This document shows, in pieces, positions 14,893 through 21,198 of a stretch of 34,189 nt of DNA (position 1 is its first letter; the number at the start of each line of letters is the position of its first letter). The stretch lies in contig CAZRHH010000028.1 of the NCBI GenBank assembly GCA_964599885.1, forward strand, positions 1 to 34,189. The letters are read 5' to 3'. The notes under the pieces were generated by a model. That model had not been told where the DNA came from, searched no databases, and was given only the letters and a program-made list of their open reading frames with translations. Origin of the DNA: CAZRHH01 sp964599885 (GTDB lineage: Bacteria > Chloroflexota > Dehalococcoidia > DSTF01 > JACRBR01). The position numbers and the translations under genes were made by a program.

Positions 14893-15924
14893 ATGCGCGA
14901 TGTTGGCTTTGTCTACGACCCAATCGTTCTGGAGCACGACACAGGGTCGCACCCGGAAAACGGTTCGCGTGTGACGGCAACGATGGCGCTGCTCGGTGAG
15001 AGCGGCGTGCTTAATCAGCTGCGGCGGATCGATGCGCGAGTCGCGACGCCGGAAGAGTTGGGGCTCGTCCATGATGCCCGCTACGTCGCGGCAGTGCGCG
15101 AGGCGGCGGAGAGCGGCGGCGGCTGGGCCGATCCCGACACGCTGATCACGCCGCGCTCGTACGATGTGGCGGCGACGGTCGTGGGCGGCACGCTCGCGGC
15201 GGTGGATGCGGTGATCGCGGGCGACGTCGCGTCGGCGTTCTGTCTCGTGCGGCCGCCGGGGCATCACGCGACGCCGGTGCAGGCGATGGGCTTCTGCTTG
15301 TTCAACCACGTGGCCGTGGCGGCGGCGTACGCGCGAGCACGTCACGGCATCGATCGTGTGGCGATCGTCGACTTCGACGTGCATCACGGCAACGGCACCC
15401 AAGATGCGTTCTACGACGATCCGCACGTGCTGTACGTCTCGACACATCAGTACCCGTTCTATCCGGGCACAGGCGCCGCGAGCGAGAGCGGCTCCGGCGC
15501 GGGCCGTGGCGCGACGGTGAACATTCCGATGCCGCACGGATCCGGCGATGCCGAGCACCTGCGCGCGTTCGACGAGATCGTTGCGCCGGTGGTGCGGCGC
15601 TTTCGGCCCGAGCTGATCCTCGTGTCGGCGGGGTTTGACGCGCACTTCGCGGACGACATCGCGATGCAACAGCTCAGCGTGGATGGCTACGGCGCGTTGA
15701 CGATGATCGTTCGTGGACTGGCGGATGAGCTCTGCGGTGGCAAGCTGATGGTCGCGCAGGAGGGTGGGTATCACCTCGTCGCGTTGCCGTGGTGTGTCCG
15801 GCGGACGATCGAGATCTTGCGGGATGCGCCGCATACGCCGGATCCGCTCGGCGTCATCGAGACGCGCGAGCCGGCGGGTTTCGGCGAGATGATCGCGGAC
15901 GTGAAGCTGCTGCACGGGCTGTAG
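14893..15924 (+). CDS. Histone deacetylase family protein (acetylpolyamine amidohydrolase-like)
   Basis: 343 residues from the ATG at 14893; a GTG at 14872 is less likely. The Zn-dependent deacetylase motifs are all present: VRPPGHHATPVQAMGFCLFNHVAVAA (catalytic His pair), VAIVDFDVHHGNGTQDAF (Asp and His zinc ligands), LVSAGFDAHFADD (third ligand) and the catalytic Tyr in EGGYHL. The family removes acyl groups from lysine, polyamines or acetoin-related substrates; in bacteria most are acetylpolyamine- or small-substrate amidohydrolases. Length and motif spacing match class II-like bacterial HDACs. It is cytoplasmic by sequence. It is divergent from the thioredoxin-like/UGSC operon across 47 bp, so shared control is possible but not shown. 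Confidence 0.93.
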   Translation: MRDVGFVYDPIVLEHDTGSHPENGSRVTATMALLGESGVLNQLRRIDARVATPEELGLVHDARYVAAVREAAESGGGWADPDTLITPRSYDVAATVVGGTLAAVDAVIAGDVASAFCLVRPPGHHATPVQAMGFCLFNHVAVAAAYARARHGIDRVAIVDFDVHHGNGTQDAFYDDPHVLYVSTHQYPFYPGTGAASESGSGAGRGATVNIPMPHGSGDAEHLRAFDEIVAPVVRRFRPELILVSAGFDAHFADDIAMQQLSVDGYGALTMIVRGLADELCGGKLMVAQEGGYHLVALPWCVRRTIEILRDAPHTPDPLGVIETREPAGFGEMIADVKLLHGL

Positions 15925-15993
15925 GGAAGTTCGAGCGAAGGCGTGTGATCTATGTTGGCGTTCGGCCGTGCCGTTTGGTGGCGTCGAGCCGAG

Positions 15994-16027
15994 ATACCGG
16001 GGCGCACACATGGGTGCGCCCCTACCG
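15994..16027 (-). repeat. REP-like GTAG-headed palindrome, copy 1
   Basis: Arms GGGGCGCAC (15999-16007) and GTGCGCCCC (16014-16022) form a perfect 9-bp stem with loop acatgg. On the minus strand the 5' foot is GTAG. It lies between convergent genes. Confidence 0.75.
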
Positions 16028-16060
16028 GGCAGCGGCGCGGACTGGTCGTGCTGGCTCGCG

Positions 16061-16094
16061 ATACCGGGGCGAACACGTAGGTTCGCCCCTACCG
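16061..16094 (-). repeat. REP-like GTAG-headed palindrome, copy 2
   Basis: Arms GGGGCGAAC (16066-16074) and GTTCGCCCC (16081-16089) form a perfect 9-bp stem with loop acgtag. Relative to copy 1, the C-G pair near the loop is replaced by A-T. It is 33 bp from copy 1 in the same orientation, a REP doublet. Confidence 0.75.
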
Positions 16095-16122
16095 CAGACA
16101 CGAATAGCGGGTTGCCGTTGGG

Positions 16123-16524
16123 TTATTCGTCGGGGGCTGAGACGAGGACGCCTTCTTCGTCGGGGAATTCGGATGTTGGTTCTTCGACTTCGGCCTTGAG
16201 GTTGGCGAGACCTTCGACGAGCGCGATCTGGAATCCGTCGTCGCGCATGCCGAGCGTGATGATGCGAAAGAATGTGTATCGCCAGCCGAAGGGCTGCAGC
16301 CGCGCGATCACCTCGGTGTGATCCTCCCGCGGCTGAAGAAGATACGTGAGGAAACATGGGACGCCGCCAATAGTCACACGCAGTTCGATCGATCGACCGG
16401 GGTCGCGGCGCAGAACTGCGTGCGTGCTGCCGGCGTGCTCGGACGCATCGCCGAGTTCGCGTTCGAGTGCGGCGTAGATCACATGCGGGCTGGCGTTAAT
16501 CGCAAACGCCTTTTCGATCGGCAA
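16123..16524 (-). CDS. SRPBCC (START/Bet v1)-like small protein
   Basis: 133 residues from the TTG at 16524, which has GGAGG five bases upstream (16534-16530). A TTG at 16536 would add four residues (MEVQ). The start PIEKAFAINASPHVIYAALERELG is the typical first strand and helix of SRPBCC ligand-binding proteins (compare 'I-x-x-SPxxVWxxL'). Beta strands follow (RSIELRVTIGGVPCFLTYLLQP, HTEVIARLQPFGWRYTFF), then a C-terminal helix (GFQIALVEGLANLKAEVEEP) that closes the hydrophobic cavity in this fold. The last 20 residues are acidic. The ligand is unknown. The gene is divergent from the substrate-binding protein gene. Confidence 0.65.
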   Translation of the reverse strand: MPIEKAFAINASPHVIYAALERELGDASEHAGSTHAVLRRDPGRSIELRVTIGGVPCFLTYLLQPREDHTEVIARLQPFGWRYTFFRIITLGMRDDGFQIALVEGLANLKAEVEEPTSEFPDEEGVLVSAPDE

Positions 16525-16637
16525 CTGCACCTCCAACCAGCAACAATCGTTGCGGTGTCAAGTGGCGGCTCTGCCTGCGTATATGGATAATACGCCCGGC
16601 GCGGTTCCCTGTCTCCCAGCGCCAGGAAAGCCAATCC

Positions 16638-17843
16638 ATGCATCAGCGCGCGCTCACCATCACCGCTTGCGTTGCCGTTGCGTTCGCGACGGCGTGCGGC
16701 GGATCGAACGGCGGTTCCAATGGCGGCACGCCGACCACGACGGCGGTGCCATTCGAGGACATCGTCGTGCCCGCTGGCGTGCCGATTGAAATCGGTGTTT
16801 CGGCGGCATTGAGCGGCAATCAGATGAATCTCGGGCTGGATATCACCGATGCAGCCGACCTTGCGGCGACGGAACTTGGTCCGGTGCGGGGCCGAAGCGT
16901 GCGGATCGTCCGGATGGATGATCGATGTACCGACGCCGAGGAGGCCGTAGCGGTGGCACGCGATCTCATTGCGCGGACGGCGCTGGTTGGTGTGATTGGT
17001 CCGATGTGTACAACCGGCGCGCAGGCCGCAAACAGCGCCTACGAGGCGGCGGGGGTGGTACACATCTCGCCATCGGCGACGCGTGTGGATCTCTCGGACC
17101 AGGGTGAGCGGTTTTTCTTTCGCACGACGTGGCGAGACGATCTCCAGGCGGCGACGCAGGCGGCGTACGCGTACGACGACGCGAGCGCCCAGAGCGCGAT
17201 CGTCATCGATGACGGCGATCCGTACGGCAAGGGGTTGGCGGATGCCTTTCAGGAGCAGTTCGAAGCGCTGGGCGGACGTGTGCTGACGCGCGAGCGCATC
17301 GAGCGCGGCGAGACGGAGTTTTCCGGGCTGGTCCGTCAGATGGTTTCGGCGGAGCCGGATCTGGTGGTGTACGAAGGACTGAATCCCGAGGGTGCGCTAA
17401 TCGTCAAGGCGCTTCGCGAAGCCGAGTACCGCGGCGTATTCCTGGGTCCGGACGGACTGCTGAGTGTGCGCGATTTCCTGCAGACAGCGGGTGCGGCAGC
17501 AGAGGGCACGGTGTTAACGGGCGGTCCGACGCCAGACGAGGCATTCGCGCTGCGGTTCGGTACGGCGTTCGGGCGATTGCCGGGAACGCCGTTCGTGCTG
17601 CAATCGCACGACGCGGTGGGGGCGCTGCTGTCGGCACTGAACGCAGCGGCCACTGAAGGCGCCGATGGCGCGCTCGTCATCGATCGCGAGCGGCTGGCGG
17701 ATGCGCTGCGCACCCAGACGTACAACGGGCTTACGGGCGCGATCACGTTCGACGAGCGCGGTGACCGCGTGGGCGATAGCGCAGCCGAACTCGGGCTGAC
17801 GATCTATCGCGTCGAAGCGGGGAGCTTCGTGCCGATCGAGTGA
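16638..17843 (+). CDS. ABC transporter substrate-binding lipoprotein, branched-chain amino acid (LivJ/Peripla_BP_6) type
   Basis: 401 residues; ATG at 16638 with AGGAAAG seven bases upstream. The N-terminus has an Arg, a hydrophobic stretch and a lipobox-like FATAC with Cys20 as the lipid-anchor residue, followed by a Gly/Ser/Asn linker (GGSNGGSNGGTP). The mature part is a type I periplasmic-binding fold: IEIGVSAALSGNQMNLGLDITDAADLA, VVAVARDLIARTALVGVIGPMCTTGAQAAN and AIVIDDGDPYGKGLADAFQEQFEALGGRV. These match branched-chain amino acid, amide or urea receptors. Permease and ATPase genes are not adjacent, so it is an orphan receptor or serves a transporter elsewhere. A lipoprotein anchored on the outside of the cytoplasmic membrane is inferred. 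Confidence 0.88.
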   Translation: MHQRALTITACVAVAFATACGGSNGGSNGGTPTTTAVPFEDIVVPAGVPIEIGVSAALSGNQMNLGLDITDAADLAATELGPVRGRSVRIVRMDDRCTDAEEAVAVARDLIARTALVGVIGPMCTTGAQAANSAYEAAGVVHISPSATRVDLSDQGERFFFRTTWRDDLQAATQAAYAYDDASAQSAIVIDDGDPYGKGLADAFQEQFEALGGRVLTRERIERGETEFSGLVRQMVSAEPDLVVYEGLNPEGALIVKALREAEYRGVFLGPDGLLSVRDFLQTAGAAAEGTVLTGGPTPDEAFALRFGTAFGRLPGTPFVLQSHDAVGALLSALNAAATEGADGALVIDRERLADALRTQTYNGLTGAITFDERGDRVGDSAAELGLTIYRVEAGSFVPIE

Positions 17844-18002
17844 CTACGCGGCGCGGTCAGCCAGCGAGAGTTCGCTGAGGGCGCGCGCGAGGGCCGCGTT
17901 GAGCAGGCGGATGATTTCGTCGCGCTCATCGATTTGCGCTTGCAGCTCGGCGATATCGGGCACGATGCGGCGGGGCGCGGGTGCGGTGTCTTTGCGTTCC
18001 AT
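17844..18002 (-). CDS. Hypothetical 52-aa coiled-coil-like protein
   Basis: A short open frame from the ATG at 18002 to TAG 17846-17844, convergent with the substrate-binding protein gene and abutting its stop. It reads MERKDTAPAPRRIVPDIAEL, then QAQIDERDEIIRLLNAALAR, then a closing helix ALSELSLADRAA. The heptad-like spacing of I, L and E suggests a coiled coil. It lacks a clear ribosome binding site, so support comes only from the coherent helical composition and third-position GC. Confidence 0.4.
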   Translation of the reverse strand: MERKDTAPAPRRIVPDIAELQAQIDERDEIIRLLNAALARALSELSLADRAA

Positions 18003-18268
18003 GCGACGATTGTGGCGCAACGCGGCGCGCGCACCTATAAGTGTTCCCCCGACATTCGCGACGAAGGCGTAACAGGGTGCGGCCAGTACGGTCCGCGATC
18101 GCGCTGATATTGACGTAACGTACGAGCTTTGTTCGGCGGATTACGGAGGGTTTACGAAGAGTTTCCATCGCCGCCGCCCGCCGGTAACGGAGACTTGCCG
18201 ACTGGCCACGATGATGATCGCAGAGGCGGTGGCTCGGGCAACCGCGGAACGATCAGGAGGATGTGGTG

Positions 18269-18757
18269 ATGATGTTCAAGAGACTGGCGGTTGTTGCGGC
18301 GGTGTTGACTGCCGCAGGATTGATGCTGTCGGCGTTCGCGCCGGCGGCAGCGGCTGAGGAGCGGGAGCGCGGCGATGTGTTCCTGCGCGGGGCGGGCGAA
18401 CTGGATGCCCGTGGCGACGGTCTGGTGGCGCTCAAGGGGCGGATGCACGTCGAAGTGTCGGCGGACGCGGGCGTACTGCTTGTGATGGATATCGCGGGCG
18501 ACGCGGAGGTGGAGGTTTCGGGCCAGGGCGAGACGGGCGAATGGCGCGGCTTCAAGGCGTACTTCGGTTTCGACGGTGAAGCGTCGATCAGTGGCAGTCA
18601 CGTCGCGGTCATCGTGCTGGGGCGGAACATTGAGTTGCACGCAGAAGGGAAGGGTTGGGCGTACCTGAAGGGCCACGGCACCTTCACGGTGAACGAGCGA
18701 GGCCCGTTCCGCTGGACCGAGGACGGCGCGTTCGCTGCCGTCGAGCCGGCCTCGTAA
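18269..18757 (+). CDS. Secreted protein with signal peptide, function unknown
   Basis: 162 residues from the ATG at 18269, eight bases after AGGAGG (18255-18260); GTG codons at 18263 and 18266 are alternatives. The signal peptide is MMFKRLAVVAAVLTAAGLML followed by SAFAPAAAAEE, with a likely cleavage after AAA. The mature part is a beta-rich repeat-like chain (VFLRGAGELDARGDGLVALKGRMHVEV, VEVSGQGETGEWRGFKAYFGF, GHGTFTVNERGPFRW) without cysteines. It resembles secreted beta-solenoid-like or adhesin-like small proteins. It precedes the response regulator and sensor kinase, 169 bp upstream of the regulator start, and may be their target or signal partner (inference). Confidence 0.75.
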   Translation: MMFKRLAVVAAVLTAAGLMLSAFAPAAAAEERERGDVFLRGAGELDARGDGLVALKGRMHVEVSADAGVLLVMDIAGDAEVEVSGQGETGEWRGFKAYFGFDGEASISGSHVAVIVLGRNIELHAEGKGWAYLKGHGTFTVNERGPFRWTEDGAFAAVEPAS

Positions 18758-18782
18758 TCGAGACCACGGCGGTGGAGCGCGA

Positions 18783-18811
18783 GGGAGCGGCGGCGTAACG
18801 GCGCCGCTCCC
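18783..18811 (+). terminator. Hairpin after the secreted-protein gene
   Basis: GGGAGCGGC (18783-18791) pairs perfectly with GCCGCTCCC (18803-18811), with one further G-C pair inside. The T-rich stretch begins about 17 bp later, so this is a terminator-like stem without an immediate U-tract. Confidence 0.5.
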
Positions 18812-18926
18812 CTCGGCTCCGTGCCGCTTTTCAGTGTTTTTCCGCGCCTTTTACACATTTTCGTGCCGCTTGGGGGCACACTGCGGCGACGATGTATCTG
18901 TTGAAGACGCGCGCGAAGGGACTGAC

Positions 18927-19625
18927 ATGACGGCCAAGACCACCATCCTCGTCGTTGACGACGATGAGCATATTCGCGAGCTTGCGTCGCTGTACCTGGA
19001 GAAAGAGGGGTTCAGCGTGGCGAGCGCGGTCGACGGTGCGAGTGCGATCGCGGCGATCGCGGCGGATGCGCCGTCGCTGGTGGTGCTTGATCTGATGCTG
19101 CCGGGGATGAGCGGGTACGACGTATGCAAGCAGGTGCGTGCGGACAGCAACGTGCCGATCATCATGCTCACCGCACGCGATGAGGACATCGACAAGATCG
19201 TCGGGCTGGAGCTTGGCGCGGACGATTACTTGACCAAGCCGTTCAACCCGCGGGAGTTGGTGGCGCGGGTGAAGGCGTTATTGCGGCGCGCAAACGGACC
19301 GGCGCCGACCGCGCCCAGCCACATCATCCGCTCGGGCGCGCTCTCCATTGATAGGCAGCGCCGCGAGGTGAAGGTGGGCGATCGCGAGTTGACACTGCGC
19401 ACGAAGGAATTCGATCTGCTGGCGGCGCTGGCAGAGAACGCGGGCATCGTGCTGACGCGCGAGCAGCTTTTGGACCGTGTGTGGGGCTACAACTTCTACG
19501 GCGAGACGCGGACGGTCGACGTACATGTGCAGCATGTGCGCGCGAAGCTCGCCGATTCCGGGCTGAGCATCGTGACGGTGCGGGGTGTCGGATACAAGCT
19601 GGCGGACGCCGCGGCGCAGACATAG
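18927..19625 (+). CDS. OmpR/PhoB-family response regulator
   Basis: 232 residues from the ATG at 18927, with AAGGGA six bases upstream. The receiver domain (about 7-122) has the acidic cluster DDD (11-13), phosphoacceptor Asp55 in LVVLDLMLPGMSG, and the Lys of LTKPFNPRELV. The winged-helix domain (about 135-230) has LTLRTKEFDLLAALAENAGIVLTREQLLDRVWGY and the DNA-recognition segment ETRTVDVHVQHVRAKL, ending in VRGVGYKL. It binds DNA as a phosphorylated dimer by family analogy. It is followed after 3 bp by the sensor kinase gene, forming one operon. An A/T-rich region at 18830-18865 upstream (several T4-T5 runs) may hold the promoter. Confidence 0.95.
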   Translation: MTAKTTILVVDDDEHIRELASLYLEKEGFSVASAVDGASAIAAIAADAPSLVVLDLMLPGMSGYDVCKQVRADSNVPIIMLTARDEDIDKIVGLELGADDYLTKPFNPRELVARVKALLRRANGPAPTAPSHIIRSGALSIDRQRREVKVGDRELTLRTKEFDLLAALAENAGIVLTREQLLDRVWGYNFYGETRTVDVHVQHVRAKLADSGLSIVTVRGVGYKLADAAAQT

Positions 19626-19628
19626 CAC

Positions 19629-21107
19629 GTGTTCAACAGCGTTCGCTTCCGGCTTGCCGCGTCGTTCCTCATCGTTGTGTTCGTGACACTGCTGGCCACG
19701 GCGCTGGCGTTGTTCGCGCGGCTGGGCGGATATCGCGACGACCTGACGGTGAGCACGCTGCGTTCGGTGGCGGCGCCGATTTACTACAACCTGACGTTGT
19801 TCCGGGGCGCCGCCGGCGGAGACGGCACGGGGGCGGGGCGACGCTTGCAGGTTGAGCTGGCCACGTACCTGGAACTTCAACGTGAGGAATCGGGGATTGT
19901 CGTGTTGCCGCTGGATGCGTTCGGCCAGGTTATCGAGGATGAGGCGATCCCGGCGGAAGAGTTCGAGGAGCCGTTCCGGATACCGCCGATGCCTCCGGCG
20001 GGGCCGAACTTCGACGAACTACGCGAGGGCGTCTACGAAACCACCAGTGGCGAGCAGCTCCTGTACGTCATCGTGCCAACGCCGCGCCTGGTGCGGGCGC
20101 AGCCGGCGGGCATCTACGCGCTGGTCGTCGCGCTACCCGAGGCGGAACGGCGCGACGTATGGGAAGATCTGGCGCCGCGACTCGTCTTCGCCGGATTCGT
20201 CGGACTTGCAGCAGCGGTTGTGACGGTGACGGTGTTGTGGGCATCGCTGTTCCGGACGCTGGGGAAGGTGACCGGCGGTATTCGCGCGGTCGCGGCGGGC
20301 GACTACAAGAACCGTGTGCCGGAGTCGGGCCCAACGGAACTGCGGACGCTGGCGCGCGACGTTAACCGGATGGCGGATTCGGTAGAGGGCTCGCGGCGAA
20401 CGCTGCGTGAGTTCCTGGCGAACGTATCGCATGAGCTGAAGACGCCGCTGACATCGATCCGTGGGTTCTCACAGGCGATGCTCGACGGGACGATCGACAC
20501 GCCGGACGAGCGTGAACGCGCGGCGCGTGTGATCGACGCCGAGTCGGCGCGGGTGCTGCGGCTCGTCGGCGAACTGCTCGACTTGTCACGGATCGAGTCG
20601 GGGCAGCAGCGGATGGCGCTGGCCACGGTGCGCGTGCATGAACTGCTATCGCACACCGGCGCATTGTTCTCCATGCGGGCGGGAGATGCGGACGTTGCGC
20701 TGATGGTGCGGGACGCACCGACGCACGCGGCTGTGCTGGCGGACTTTGACCGGATCGAGCAAGTGATGGGCAATCTCATCGACAATGCGTTGCGGCACAC
20801 GCCGCGTGGGGGACGGATCGAAGCAGGGATGCGCGACGGCGGCGGTTTCGTGGAGCTGTACGTCGCCGACAACGGCGAAGGCGTCGCGGAAGCGGACCTG
20901 CCTCATGTTTTCGATCGGTTCTATCGAAGCACGCTCGGCGAGCTCCCGATGCCCGGGGCGGGGTTGGGGCTGGCGATCAGCCGAGAGATCGTGCGCGCGC
21001 ACGGCGGCGAGATCCGCGCGGCAGCGCTGCCCGGCGGCGGCGCGGAGTTTTCGTTCACGTTGCGCGCGGCGCCGGACGAGCCGCGGGAGGATGCTTCACC
21101 CGCATAG
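19629..21107 (+). CDS. HAMP-containing sensor histidine kinase
   Basis: 492 residues from a GTG at 19629. The first membrane helix is FRLAASFLIVVFVTLLATALALFA. An extracytoplasmic domain of about 150 residues follows, then a second helix LVFAGFVGLAAAVVTVTVLWASL. HAMP follows, with VAAGDYKNRVPESGPTELRTLARDVNRMADSV. The dimerisation and phosphotransfer domain has His268 in FLANVSHELKTPLTSIRGFSQAM. The ATP-binding domain shows the N box (MGNLIDNALRHTPRGG), G1 (VADNGEGV), F box (VFDRFYRS) and G2 (GAGLGLAIS). It is a complete class I kinase paired with the regulator just upstream. The extracytoplasmic domain carries a TTSGEQLLYVIVPTPRL strand; its ligand is unknown. Confidence 0.93.
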   Translation: MFNSVRFRLAASFLIVVFVTLLATALALFARLGGYRDDLTVSTLRSVAAPIYYNLTLFRGAAGGDGTGAGRRLQVELATYLELQREESGIVVLPLDAFGQVIEDEAIPAEEFEEPFRIPPMPPAGPNFDELREGVYETTSGEQLLYVIVPTPRLVRAQPAGIYALVVALPEAERRDVWEDLAPRLVFAGFVGLAAAVVTVTVLWASLFRTLGKVTGGIRAVAAGDYKNRVPESGPTELRTLARDVNRMADSVEGSRRTLREFLANVSHELKTPLTSIRGFSQAMLDGTIDTPDERERAARVIDAESARVLRLVGELLDLSRIESGQQRMALATVRVHELLSHTGALFSMRAGDADVALMVRDAPTHAAVLADFDRIEQVMGNLIDNALRHTPRGGRIEAGMRDGGGFVELYVADNGEGVAEADLPHVFDRFYRSTLGELPMPGAGLGLAISREIVRAHGGEIRAAALPGGGAEFSFTLRAAPDEPREDASPA

Positions 21108-21198
21108 CGCGGGGTCGTTGCCATATCGCCGCATGCCACCTTCGGTTCTCGCTCGGACGAGGACTCCGGTAGGATGACCGAAAGCGGAAGGAGCGCGG

